The position numbers and the translations under genes were made by a program. DNA of 64,000 nucleotides, from assembly GCA_965112735.1 (NCBI GenBank), contig OZ218956.1, positions 1,984,001 through 2,048,000 of the forward strand, given 5' to 3'. This DNA is from Phaeosaccion multiseriatum (Eukaryota > Ochrophyta, other classes). Every line of letters starts with the position of its first letter. Positions within the stretch are counted from its first letter, which is position 1. Under the pieces are notes generated by a model. It searched no databases, had not been told where the DNA came from, and worked only from the letters and a program-made list of their open reading frames with translations. Below are positions 44,436 through 55,212 of the stretch, piece by piece.

Positions 44436-46847
44436 ATGGAGAGGGCCACGGCGGACAAGGGCGGAAGCAGCACGTCCTGCAACAGTGGGGAAGGACCCTC
44501 CTCCTCCCGCGCCAGAACACTCCTTGCAATCAAACTCATCGTCTTTGTGGATTTTCTTGGTGTGGCAGTGGTAGTCCCGCTCCTGAGCAGCTACTTTCGC
44601 GACCTCAACATTACCACGGAGCTTTATGGGCTCGTCACGAGTTTTTACTCGGCGTCGCAGATTATCGGTGGCTTGGTATTAGGTAGCTTGTCAGATGGGT
44701 TTCTTTCTCGCCGCCAGACGCTCCTCATCTCCTTTGTTGGTAGCGCAATCTCGTACGGGCTCGTCGGAGTGTCCAACTCGCTGTGGATGCTTCTCATGGG
44801 TAGAGTCCTGGTGAGTGAAGGCACGAGAGCAGGGTACAGATCGGAGTTGTGAGCATTGGCAGTGGCAGCTGCGACAGCGACGTATGGCACCGCTCTTCCT
44901 CCTCCTCCGCATCGAGCGCCTCGGTCCTCCGCCGAAGATGGCGTCTCCCCCCGTCACCCTCTCTCTCCCTGCCTTGCTTGCTCCCTCACTCTTCTTCCTT
45001 GCCCCCGCCTCCCGCCCGAACTCAGGTTGGTCTTGTCAAGCAAACCATGACGGTGTCGACAGCTCTCATAGCAGAGCACAGCGCAGGGGGGCCCGAGGGG
45101 GGGCGAGCGAAGGAGCTGAGCCACCTCACGGCGGCAGCCACCATCTCGTTCATATTGGGCCCCGCGATGGGATCTTACCTATACACGTACAGCAAGATGC
45201 TCCCACCCTTGGTCAGCTGTGGCATGTTTGCTCTCAACTCCTTCCTTGTAATCCTGCTGCTACCATCCGAGCGAGGAGCAGCAGCGACAGGGGGAGGAGG
45301 GCAAGGGGGCGGGGAAGAGGCGGATAAGGAGCACAAGAACCGCAGCAGTAGTACAGAAGCTACCGCGGGGATGATGGGTGAGGTGGGAGGCGGGGAGGAG
45401 GAAGACCGACAACCGCTGCTGTCCAGTGAGTGCTGCTTCGAGGGGGAGCGGGGGGAGGAGGCCAGCCTTATGGTGCGCATGAGGAGACAGAGCAGCAGCG
45501 GAACTAACGTATCACCAACTGCTGATGCTACTGCTGCTAGTGCTACTCGTCGTGGTGGTGGTTGTGATGCCGCTGCCAAGGGGAAGAAGGGGGCAACGAA
45601 TCGGTTTGTTGAGAACCTAAAATTCACGTGCACGCGAGGGCCCTGCATCCGCATCGTGCTGGCCAAGCTCTTCAGCGGCCTAATGTTCAGGGCCTTGAGG
45701 TGCGAGAGGAGAGAGCGACGGGGCATCTGTTGATGAGTCTTGATGAGCTGTCTCTACGTGTGCAAGTATCACTTGATTTATTTAGCACCACCCTGCATGC
45801 ACCATGGCACCCAGACATCCGGGTGTTCATTTTCTATTATTTACAATGCTTGCCATGAATTCGTTTTACGAAACGCCAACCCCCTGCTCCTGCTCCTGCT
45901 CCTGCTCGTGCTCCTGCTCCTGCTCCTGCTCCTGCTACTGCTACTGCTACTGCTCCTGCTCCTCCTCAACAACTCAAACGTACTCTGTCACACGCCACGA
46001 AACACCAACCCCGCCCACCCACCTATCTACCCACTCACCACCATCCATCAGCCCTGCTTCCTTCGTGGGCTACTTTGAGGAGCGTTTCAACGTCGAGAGC
46101 CACATTCTGGGCTATATATCCTCTTACAGGGCTACCCTGAGCCTACTGGTGCAGATCTACGTGGTGGGGAGACTGGCGGGGAAGGTGAAGGAGAGTACCC
46201 TGGTGGCGTGGGCGTTGGCGGGGCTGGTGGTGTCGAACATGGTTGAGGCCACGCAGATTACGCTGTGGGGCTTCCTCGTGCTGGTGGTGCCTGTATCAGG
46301 TACGAATGTGAGAAGGGGGCGGGGAGAGGAGGAGAAAGAGGAGAGGAGAGCGACGAGAGCGACGAGAGGGGGAGGGGAGGAGCGGGGGCGAGGGGAGAGG
46401 AGGGGAGGAGGAGGGAGGGAGGGAGGGAGGGAAGGAAGGAGGGAAGGTAGGGCAAGCAGGGGGTAATGCAAAACAAGGGCGAGGAGTATTCCTCGAAGCT
46501 TGTGGGGGAAGAGATGCTTCAGAAGTCCTGAACAAGGAAGGGAAGGGGATGATTCTTTCCGCCCCCGTCTCTAAAGCTACCATACGTGGCTCTAACTCGT
46601 CTATTTCCTCCCTGCACGGCGTGGGTTCGTTTGCACCTCGTCTTATCGTCTATTTTTCTTCGTGGCACTGGACAGTCCTGGGCGGGGCCCTCTTGATGAC
46701 GTGCTTGAGCAGCCTCTTCACGCAGCGCATTCGGCAGGAGGACATGGGCGCCGCCCTGGGCACCCTAAGTGAGTGCACTTGGGAGGTGGTGGGGATGGGA
46801 TAGTGTGCTTCGACATATCCCAAGGGGAATACTGTGCCTCTCTCTCC

Positions 46848-46884
<37 letters not shown>

Positions 46885-47226
46885 TATGTACGTACATGTA
46901 ATGTTACATATATAATCTTCGCCGCTCACAATACTGCCATGTCGTTCCATTGTTCCCTCATACTCCCCCGCACCCACCCCCACACACACACCTCAGACGT
47001 GCTGCAGAGCGGAGTGGGGGTGGTTGCTCCCATCTACGGGGGCCTTCTCTTTCAACACATGGGGGTGGCGATGCGACCCGCAGTGGCGGGCTTGCACTAC
47101 CTCGTCTTCTTCGCGGCGTGGATGGTGTGGGAGGTTGGGCCGTCGGAGCCCAAAGCCAAACAGGAGGGGAGTGGGGGTGAGGGTACAGACCCTGCTGCTC
47201 GGAAGGACGGCGTCAAAGAGGAGTGA
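44436..47226 (+). CDS. Major facilitator superfamily transporter
   Basis: 539-residue membrane transporter from five phase-consistent exons: 44436-44810, 45026-45699, 46052-46299, 46676-46768, 46997-47226. TM1 is IVFVDFLGVAVVVPLLSSYF. The TM2-3 loop has the MFS motif A form GSLSDGFLSRRQTLL. ATISFILGPAMGSYLY matches TM5, the motif C region. After TM6 a long cytoplasmic loop (about residues 200-325) is Gly/Glu/Ser-rich. The second half starts at IRIVLAKLFSGLMFRAL and has helices LVVSNMVEATQITLWGFLVL and VAPIYGGLLFQHMG. The architecture resembles MFSD9/tetracycline-type drug:H+ antiporters; substrate unknown. A hydrophilic acidic tail ends with TGA at 47224-47226. Confidence 0.87.
45883..45965. 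repeat. (CTCCTG)n repeat in an MFS intron
   Basis: Hexanucleotide tgctcc/tgctac repeat, about 13 units, inside intron 45700-46051. Confidence 0.9.
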
Positions 47227-47397
47227 CTCACATCATGGACTCACATCAACGTTTAAATTAAAATTAAAAACAAACAAAAAAACGTAGGCATCGCGTCTTT
47301 CGAGCAGGTGGTGCCTTCTCCCCCCTCGACCCCTGACGTTCGACCCCTGATACACTATCCGCTCCAGCCGGCTTTGGGGGGGGGGGGGGTTGTTGGG
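47227..47397. other. 3' flank of the MFS gene with foldback half-sites
   Basis: An A-rich stretch at 47252-47285 may hold the MFS polyadenylation site. At 47326-47360, two cgacccctga termini in tandem and a ccagccggc core mark solo remnants of the foldback family. It ends in a G-run and ttgttgggg (47389-47397), the left target duplication of the retroelement. Confidence 0.55.
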
Positions 47398-47399
47398 GA

Positions 47400-47445
47400 T
47401 ACTTTATTGACTTAATAGGAATCACCTAAGAAACTGAAAGTGTGA

Positions 47446-47483
<38 letters not shown>

Positions 47484-49871
47484 GTGTCGCTGTGTCTCCG
47501 GGGCCCTCGAGGGGCCGGTTACTCCCCCTCTAGGGCGGGGAGGGGGAGTGCGGGACCGGCTCCGCGGTTGAGCCGACCCAGGAAGGCGCGCTCCCGCTCC
47601 GAGAGCCACATCTGGTGGCTGCAGCTGACGAGGCGGCGTAGCCTTGTCAGGACGTGGCCCTTGGTGGTGGAGGAGCCCGTGCGGCCAGTGCGGGTGACCA
47701 CGTGCTCGGCGAGTGCGTGCAGGAGCGATTGCGCCTGTGCGCCGAGTCGGCCGTGGGTCTCGATGGCGAAGGTGGAGAGGCGAACACGCTCTCGGTCGTA
47801 GGTGCCCCTGTAGTGGCGCTCCTTGCGGGTCTCGCTGTTGGCGGCTGCCGCTCCCGGTCTGATGTCCGTGCGGAGCACATTCAAGGCCGTCCTGCAGAGG
47901 TTGTTACTCAGGGTTAGGTCAAGCATGTGCGCCGGGTGGGCAAAGGTTGGGTCGCGGGCTCCGGAGAGGGCGCCTCGGGGGAGGGTGGCGTCCATGCGGA
48001 AGGTCCGGGCGATGTTGTGCGGGGGGTTGAAGTACTCCGAGCTCTCGTGTCCGACGCGGGAAACGTAGTTCTGCTTGAACATGTCCTCGACGGAGGAGAG
48101 CATCCCGGTGTGATAGAGAGTGCTCTGGTTGGGGCACTGGATGGCGTGAGAGGAGTCGGCGCGTGTGTTGCAGCGGGTGCAGACTAGTGCGTCGGGTTCC
48201 CCAGGGCTGTACAGGCAGTTGATGCCGAGGGAGCGTCGTAGGGCCCCTACCATGTCTTGGGCCGGCATGGAGACCTGTCCAGGTGAGGTGGCGATGAAGC
48301 CCATGGCCCCGTCGCTGCTCTGGCTCAGGTGCCGAGACTTGGCCTGTCGGCGAGACTCCATGCCGGTATCGGCAGCAGCAGCGTCGTCGGGGAGTCGGTC
48401 CAGTGAGGCGCGGTACTTGTCCCGGCGTTGCGGCGCTAGGCATCTCTGCAGGGCGCGCTGCGTCTGCTGCTGCGGGGCCCAGTTGCCCTGGGCGAGGCTG
48501 GTGTCGAAGGCGTCCTCGGCTCGTTGGCGGTCCGCTGCTGAGGTGAGCGCGAGGTTGACCAGGGGGAGGGGGAGATTCATCTCCAGGTCTTGTCGGGAGA
48601 GGGTCCCGTCTTCGGCGGCGGCCTGGATGGTGGTGAGGATGTTTTGGACGGAGCTACTCTGGCGGAGGGCTGGGGCGAGGTCGCGTAGGTCCGCCTCTGG
48701 CCAGATGGCTCCCGGTGTGAGCACTGACTGGAGGGTGTCGGCAGCTGCGCCCAGGTAGGCTGGTATGGCGGTGTTGGTGAGGGAGAGGGAGCCCCAACCT
48801 CCTTGGGACTGGGGAAGGAACATCTGTTGGTGCTGGTGTGAGGCGAGCTGAAGGTGCGACAGTCGGTCCGAGGGTGCGCTGGCGATGATGTCTCCGATGG
48901 TGTCCGCTCCTGGGAGTTGGAGTAGGGCCTCTCCGACGGCGAGGCTGAGGGCGTCGCCGGGGGAGGCAATGGTGTTGGTCGTCTGGCCGGGGGCGGCACC
49001 GCGCAGATAGTGCTGGAGTTTTGGCGAGAGTGACTTCGTGAGCAGGAGGAGGGCGGGTTGTGTCTCCTGCATGAGGGCGATCTGCTCGGCGAGGTTTAGG
49101 AAGGCGTGTCTGTCGGGTCCGTCCACCATGAGTTGGGAGAGGTAACCTCTGATGAAGTCGTCTTGGCCGACTGGGAGGCCGACAATGCTCAAGCCGCCGT
49201 CCTCGATGATGGTGCCGCCGGTGCGGTCCACAAAGGCGCGCTCTTCCATGGTGACGTGGTGGCCAGGGGGGGGGAGGTATCGTTGCTTGTCCGTGCGGCG
49301 GGTGAGGCCGATGGAGGCGAGGTCGGTGGTGAAGGTGTCGAGAGTGGGCTCGAAGTCGGCGAGGTTGCCGCGCCAGGGGTGGACGAAGTCGTCCTGGTAG
49401 GCCCGGGGTGCGGGGATGCCCTCCTGACGGGCCTCGTTGGTCCACTTCTGTTGGAGGGGGTAGAGTGCGCAGCAGAAGTTCTTGCTGGCCTCGGGGTCGC
49501 CTTGTCCGCCGCTGCCGCGGTTGGTGCGTAGCAGCTGGTTGCCGTCGTCAGACAGGTAGATGAGGTCGCGGTCCTTCCCAAGGGCGGCGATGTTGTGCTC
49601 GATGCCACGGGGGTCGACGAGGGCGGTTCCTGTGAGCGTGGCCGCGGTTGTGACTTCGTTATGGGCGTTGCGGAGGTCGCTGGTAGCGACCCAGTAGCCC
49701 ATGTCGTGGAGCAGTTGGGCGGATTTGGCGACTTTCTCCGTGCCGTTCTTCGTCGCGACGCCAAGCTGGCCGACGCTCTCGAATGCCTCCTGGTAGGCGG
49801 GCTTGTAGTGGATGCCGTGGGTGGAGTGAAAGAGGCGGGTGAGCGTCTCCTTTACGGCGATGGGGCGTCGT
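47400..49871 (-). mobile_element. 5'-truncated RT retroelement, copy A
   Basis: The minus strand is an open frame from about 49870 to the stop at 47519-47521. It covers the RT palm (TSDLRNAHNEV motif A, GQGDPEASKNF motif B, AYQDDF catalytic box) and a C-terminal CTRCNTRADSSHAIQC finger. An endonuclease-like region follows (RTFRMDATLP, HMLDLTLSN, YDRERVRLSTFAIE). It breaks off at 49871 inside the RT N-terminus compared with copy B. The 3' end has a (GT)n-containing UTR ending aataaagt. The 9-bp ttgttgggg flanks both ends (47389-47397 and 49876-49884). Truncation at the 5' end plus a target duplication is what target-primed reverse transcription leaves. About eight differences from copy B over 2.4 kb were noticed, so both are young. 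Confidence 0.85.
47519..49870 (-). CDS. Reverse transcriptase/endonuclease-like ORF (partial, copy A)
   Basis: At least 780 residues of the retroelement protein without a stop: RT fingers-palm-thumb, then a CX2CX7HX3C finger, then a conserved region ending LRRLVSCSHQMWLSERERAF. The CCHC finger before an endonuclease-like region resembles the C-terminus of R2/CRE-type non-LTR elements. Not expected to be expressed on its own, because the N-terminus and promoter are missing. Confidence 0.75.
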   Translation of the reverse strand, partial: RRPIAVKETLTRLFHSTHGIHYKPAYQEAFESVGQLGVATKNGTEKVAKSAQLLHDMGYWVATSDLRNAHNEVTTAATLTGTALVDPRGIEHNIAALGKDRDLIYLSDDGNQLLRTNRGSGGQGDPEASKNFCCALYPLQQKWTNEARQEGIPAPRAYQDDFVHPWRGNLADFEPTLDTFTTDLASIGLTRRTDKQRYLPPPGHHVTMEERAFVDRTGGTIIEDGGLSIVGLPVGQDDFIRGYLSQLMVDGPDRHAFLNLAEQIALMQETQPALLLLTKSLSPKLQHYLRGAAPGQTTNTIASPGDALSLAVGEALLQLPGADTIGDIIASAPSDRLSHLQLASHQHQQMFLPQSQGGWGSLSLTNTAIPAYLGAAADTLQSVLTPGAIWPEADLRDLAPALRQSSSVQNILTTIQAAAEDGTLSRQDLEMNLPLPLVNLALTSAADRQRAEDAFDTSLAQGNWAPQQQTQRALQRCLAPQRRDKYRASLDRLPDDAAAADTGMESRRQAKSRHLSQSSDGAMGFIATSPGQVSMPAQDMVGALRRSLGINCLYSPGEPDALVCTRCNTRADSSHAIQCPNQSTLYHTGMLSSVEDMFKQNYVSRVGHESSEYFNPPHNIARTFRMDATLPRGALSGARDPTFAHPAHMLDLTLSNNLCRTALNVLRTDIRPGAAAANSETRKERHYRGTYDRERVRLSTFAIETHGRLGAQAQSLLHALAEHVVTRTGRTGSSTTKGHVLTRLRRLVSCSHQMWLSERERAFLGRLNRGAGPALPLPALEGE

Positions 49872-49996
49872 GGGTTTGTTGGGGCGTAATTACCTGGCGA
49901 CGATTTTGTATTCTACGCCCCCGGGGTTTGGCCGGGGTCAGTGGCTTATGGGAACAAGACAGAGATCGTAAGATAGGGAGGAGAGGAAGATTAATT

Positions 49997-51505
49997 ATGA
50001 ATAGCGGGGGTAGAGGAGGGGGGAGGGGTGGAGGAGGGAGGGGAGGGGGGAGGGGTAGAGGCCGAGGAGGAGAAAGCAGAGCGGCAAGGGGGAGAGGAGG
50101 AGGAGCGGGACGGGGCAGAGGAGGGGGATCCCCCTACAATTATGGGCCCAAGCTGGAGATCCACTACGATGAGGACGCCCGGAAAGAGTATCTCACGGGG
50201 TTTCACAAGAGGAAGCAGGAGAGGAGGAGGTTTGGGCTGGCTATGCAAAAGGTGGGTGAGGTATGGGTGTGTCGCAGAGGCGAGAGGAGCTGAGCGCTGG
50301 GGGGATGGGAAGCAGTGGGACGTGGAGGAAGGAATACAAACCACAGAAGGTGACTGCGTCAAGAGACGAAAGTGCAGAGGACAAAGGGGCCTCCGAGAGT
50401 ACGGGAAGGGAGCGCGCTGGACAAAAATCGATCTGATGGTGGGTTGTACCTCACGGCTCTGTTCTATCCATTCGCCCCGTTCTTCTTCAGATCAAGGATC
50501 GGAAGGAGCGATTGCAGGAGCGCAAGGATAGGAGGGACGTAAATGTAGACCGGCTTAAGGACCTGGGGCTAGACCTAGATGTAGACGCCTACGACCTGAA
50601 AAAGAAGAGGAAGGAGGAGACCAAAGCCTCCAACACGAAAGAGGTGAGCAAGCCAAAGGGTGCGGAGGGAGAACAAAGAGGATGGGACGGGTGTATCCGA
50701 GCCTCAGTTGCTCGATCCCCCCCTCCATTGGCGAAGCGCACAACCTTTGCACACACACTCTCTTACTGTCTTTTTTTTGTTTTGTGTCCTATCCTTCATT
50801 TCTCTGCCCCTGGTGTCCTTTGGGCTTTGTGCTCTTTGCTTATTGTTGGCTGTTGCTGTTGCTGCTGCTTTAGGTGGAATTCAACGACTTGCACACGCAA
50901 AGCATGTTCGGCCATCAGGTGACAGTCACCACTTCGGAGGGAATCATGGACGACAGCGACGGGGAGGAGGACGAAGAGGAGCTCAGGGAGCTGCGGGAGT
51001 ACAAGCGCGAGACCACTCGACCAGAGACGTGCGTTAGTCTGCTTGCCAATGGCCAGCTGTGCTGCTGTGATTCGGGACGGGGTCATGTTTTCGCTTTTGG
51101 GGAAAACAGTCCCCAGCTCTCAAAGGCTTTTCCCATCCCGGCATTGTGTTTTGTTTTGTCCCTGTCTGATCTTTCTCTCCCTCTCTCTCTCTCTATCTAT
51201 CTTTCGCTTCTCTCTGTCTCTCCACCCTTTTCCTTTCTTTCTCCTCTCAATTTGGCCCTTTCAGCAATAACTGGAGTCTCAAGGCCGTAACCGCCAAACT
51301 CGCCTCCAACATGCCCGCTTTGCACAAGAAGAAGGGCGAGGGAGAGCGCAGCACCAAGGCGAAGGGAGAGGCCCTACTTGCCAAGGCTCAGTTCAAGGTG
51401 GGAGGCTCCACCAAGGGCTTTCAGAAAGGCGCTGGCGTCAAAGGCGCCAAGGCGAGGAAGGAGAAAGGCAAAAAGGCACAATCAGCGGCCGCCAGGAAGA
51501 GATGA
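49997..51505 (+). CDS. NOL12: Nucleolar protein 12 family (RRP17/NOL12), 60S pre-rRNA processing
   Basis: 267-residue nucleolar RNA-binding protein. Exons: 49997-50251, 50491-50643, 50874-51028, 51265-51505, all phase-consistent. Residues 1-50 are RGG/GRG repeats. The signature EIHYDEDARKEYLTGFHKRK (about 56-75) is the RRP17/NOL12 core, followed by Lys/Arg-rich coiled coil (DRKERLQERKDRRDV). The end is basic (GKKAQSAAARKR). Yeast Rrp17 is a 5'-3' exonuclease for ITS2 and 5' ends of 60S precursors. The start ATG at 49997 is in frame after an upstream open stretch that belongs to flanking DNA. It lies only 125 bp from retroelement copy A, whose insertion may have replaced its upstream DNA. Confidence 0.85.
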
Positions 51506-52125
51506 AAAAGGCATGCGGGAGAGAGGGAGGGGAGAGGGAGAGAGAGTCCAGACTGGCACAGGAGAGAGACAGGGGGGCGAGAAAACAGGAGAAGGGCGCC
51601 CCGTTCGTCCGAGTGGTAGAGGCACTCAGATGACGGACTAACCGAGTGGGTGTCGCTGACTGGCGAGTGATGAGTGACCGCGAGACGAGGGCCCTCCCTC
51701 CCAAGACCACGCGATGGGAGTGCTCCCCTCCCCCGTCGTGGAGACGGGTGTGTGTGGCAGGCGATGGTGGCAGGGGGAGGTGGAGGGGACCTGACCTGTC
51801 ACCAGCCGTGGCCCCGCTAGCGTCGCCGTCTTTTGCGAGATGTTCCAAGGGAGGAAGCCACAGGCACTCTCTACGTGGCTGCTCTCCTTCCACGACGAGT
51901 CACGGGCCCAAGGTGCAGCACTATCCCATGGAGACCCTTGCAACAAGAACAACGACAACAGCCACTACTACGTGTACAAGGACCATCTCCCTCGGCCGAG
52001 GGGGGACACCTGCAATCAGTGTTGGGTATGTCTTGTTCTTCGAGCAGTCGTGTGTGAGCAACGATTTTGGGGCTCTCTGCCCTTCACAACGGGTGGGTAT
52101 TGGAGACACCACTAGCAGCACCACC

Positions 52126-52181
<56 letters not shown>

Positions 52182-52860
52182 TAGCACCACCACCAGCAGT
52201 CGTCGCAACAGCGGCATGCGCATTAGCATGAGATGGCCACCTTTGCGCCAGCTCCGCCCCGGTGTAGCTAAGGCATTTGTTTTGGACGCAGTGAGCACGC
52301 CGCCGCCCCGTGCTTTGCTGAGGAGGGTGGGCACGAGAGGGTGGGGCAAAGCTCAAAGACAGGCAAGACACATTGTACACCTTGTCCGGGAGGTATGGAA
52401 GAGGAGGAAGAGGAGCAGGAGGGCGAGGAGGAGGAGGAGGAGGAGGAGGAGGAGGAGGAGGAGGAGGCGGAGGAGGAGGAGGCGGAGGAGGAGGAGGAGG
52501 AGGAGGAGGAGGAGGAGGAGGAGGCGGAGGAGGAGGAGGAGGAGGAGGAGGAGGAGGAGGAGGCGGAGGAGGAGGAGGCGGCATCGGGGGGTGCATTAAC
52601 TGCTTTGCCTGATGGAAAGCTGAAGCGATGATTGTTTAGACGCCATGGGTCGTCCACACATTCATCGGCACACACCACAACTCGTGCTGACTGAGTTCTA
52701 CATGAGAGTTGGGCACCTGAATTTCAAGTAAACCGTCCGTCCGTTGGATGCTGTAAGGTCTCTCTCTCTCTCCGGCCCTCTCCACTCCTGAGCTGTACAG
52801 GTATCTATCTGACAACCTACCTACGGCCTGCATACCTATCTGTCTATCCGTCCATCCTAT
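51506..52860. other. Intergenic region with an unassigned exon-like ORF and large (GGA)n block
   Basis: A plus-strand frame at about 51800-52030 reads FCEMFQGRKPQALSTWLLSF, ALSHGDPCN and HYYVYKDHLPRPRGDTCNQC. The composition looks protein-coding, but no family or full gene model is recognised. 52117-52200 is (CAG/AGT/ACC)n, and 52398-52580 is almost pure GGA with GGC interruptions. 52620-52860 shows nothing. Confidence 0.35.
52398..52580. repeat. (GGA)n block, about 180 bp
   Basis: gga repeat interrupted by periodic ggc. All three frames stay open on both strands, which produces spurious long ORFs here. Confidence 0.95.
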
Positions 52861-54981
52861 CTATGTTCGGAAGGCCAGGCCTCTGCTCTGTAGTGTCTTG
52901 AATAGCTTGGCCAAGTCGTCAGGTGCGAGGTGTGAGGGCCTCACCCCCGCCACCTCAAGCTCTTCTAACACCTCCAGCACCAGCGCCTTCGCCCCACCTC
53001 CGTCGCCCTCCTCCTCCTCCTCGTCGTCGTCGTCATCGTCGTCGGCATCCTCCTCTTCGTCCTTGTCTGCCCTTCCTCCTGCCCCCCTCTGCGCCGCATC
53101 ATCCCGGCCCATCAGCTGCTGTATCATCAATTTCTGCAGCTGCTCCTCCTGCGCATGTTCCCCGTCCTGTATGTGCTTGCTGGTGTACCTCTGCACCTCC
53201 TCCTCCTCCTCCTCCTCTTCGCCCTCCTCTCCCTCACACGGTGACATGCCCCAAGCTCCCTCCGGTACGTCCTCTCTGAACAGAGCCCTTCGTCCCAGCA
53301 CGCCTCTGAGTTTCTTGTGCCTTGTGACAGAGTGGGAAGAATTGAAGAAACACGGTGGCACGGCAGGCAAGTCTTTGCATCAGTAGGTGGGTGTATGTAG
53401 GGTAGGCAAGAGAGAAGCAAGAGGGGAGGAAGCTGGCATAAACAGTTTCAGGCAACATGTTCTAAGATCCGCGGTGGACACGCCGTCTCTCCCCACACAA
53501 GGAAAAAGCCCTTCGCCCGTCTCCACCTCCCAACTCCCGTGGCTGACACACTCACACACACATATACACACTGACACACAGACACACACATACACACAAA
53601 TACACACACACACTCACACACAAGGACAGACAGACCTGCTTCTGAAGCACGTGCGCAGAAACGCCGAGAACTCCTTCGCCTCGGAAGGCGGGAGAATGGC
53701 GTCCGTCCTCGGCACAAAGCGCACAATCACAGAGCTGACTTTGGGCGGGGGCACGAAGGAGCCGGGCTTGACCTCTCGCACGAGCGTCATGGTCGTATAG
53801 CACTGGGACAGGACAGAGAGAGCCCCGTAGCGGCGCTTCCGGGGCACACTCACGAGCTTTTGGGCAAAGTCCAGTTGCAGCATCATCACTGCTCTCTTGT
53901 ACGCCGCGGCTGCTGCTGGCGTCGCCCTTGCTGCTTTTGCTACCGTCGTCCCAGTGTTTGCTATTGTAAGCCCAATGAGCCTCTCCAGGAGCTTGGTGCT
54001 GATGTGGTACGGAGTGTTGGACAGCCAAATGTCAAAGGCCGGCAGAGGCTGCATCTTGAGGGCATTGGCGTGTACCACCCGCACCTCCGTTCGCCTGCTC
54101 GACTCCTGGTGCTGCTGCTGCTCCTCCTCCTGTTGGTGCGGTTCAACGTTCCTCGCCACCGCTTTGTCCTTCTTCTTCATCTTCTCCTCCTCTTCGTCCC
54201 GGTGATCTTTCAGCCTCTTGTTGAGACAGTCCACCATCTCGATGTCAATCTCTACCGCTACGATTTCGCGAGCCTTGTTCCTCTTGAGAGCCTCAATGGT
54301 CAGATTCCCCGTCCCTGGCCCGACCTCCAGCACGGTCTGGCCCTCCTCCACCCCCGCAGCATCAATCATGGCGTTGAGAATGAAAGGATTAGGGAGAAGG
54401 TGCTGGCTCAGGTTGTTCTTCAGTCGGACCCCCCGAGCGAAGTGCCGAAGGGCTGCTCGAGAATCCATCCCTCCTGGACTCAGAGGCGTGGATTTTTTCT
54501 TGTTGGCCTTAGCACCCCCCTTCCCATTCGCCGCCTTCCCCTTTCCCTTTGGTGGGACTTGAGGTGCGGCCTGGGACGTGGGTGTTCTTTGAGGCCTTTT
54601 CATGGACTTTGGGGCCTTGCTCTTTGCTGCCGTCCATGTATTTCCGGCCCACTCCCCTCTACTGCTGCTGCTATTATCGCTTCTACTGCTACTTCCCTTC
54701 TGTCCCCTACTTCTACGAGCGCCGGAGCCAGAGCTCCAAGAGCCTCCTCCGGCTGCTGCAGCTGGCGCTGATGCTATCGCACTACTACTAGTGAACCCCC
54801 TCCCCCCTCTCCCCAGAGAATCATTGCAGTAGCAGTGACAGTTACTCCGGGGCCGGAGCCGGCGCCGACAAGGGGAGAAGCGAACAGAGGAAGGAGTGTG
54901 ACGATGTAGAGCGCTCGTTGTGGAACGCTGGCTGCATCCCCTCCTCAAAGCTCTCAGCACCACTAACGCACCCACATTCAT
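52861..54981 (-). CDS. rRNA adenine N6-dimethyltransferase (KsgA/Dim1 family)
   Basis: Dimethylates two adjacent adenines near the 3' end of small-subunit rRNA. Two exons: 54981-53636 and 53320-52861, joined phase 2/1 to restore R-HKKLRGVLG; 601 aa. Residues 1-165 are a Ser/Arg/Lys-rich extension, possibly organellar targeting. The catalytic domain starts near LSQHLLPNPFILNAMID. SAM motif I is TVLEVGPGTGNLT (about 216-228), motif II VEID, and motif IV SNTPYHIS (322-325, Thr replacing the usual Leu of N-L-P-Y). An acidic Glu/Lys/Gln insert (about 262-298) splits the Rossmann fold. The substrate-binding segment PGSFVPPPKVSSVIVRFVP is family-typical. The C-terminal exon adds about 150 acidic residues. 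Nuclear, mitochondrial or plastid assignment cannot be made from sequence alone. Confidence 0.87.
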
Positions 54982-55137
54982 TATTCCAGGGCTAGTGCTT
55001 CTGCTGCTGCCTGCTGCTGATTGCAATTTTCGAACCTTGGGTATTTTTGGGGGAGGGCAAGGGTACTTAAAAAAAACAACTAATTGTGGGGGACTTTATT
55101 GACTTAATAGGAATCACCTAAGAAACTGAAAGTGTGA

Positions 55138-55177
<40 letters not shown>

Positions 55178-55212
55178 GTGTCGCTGTGTCTCCGGGGCCC
55201 TCGAGGGGCCGG

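Noticed and set aside
51646-52599. 317-residue plus-strand ORF ending in polyarginine
   Set aside because: Most of its length is Thr/Ser/Arg runs from simple repeats. No conserved segment in that frame.
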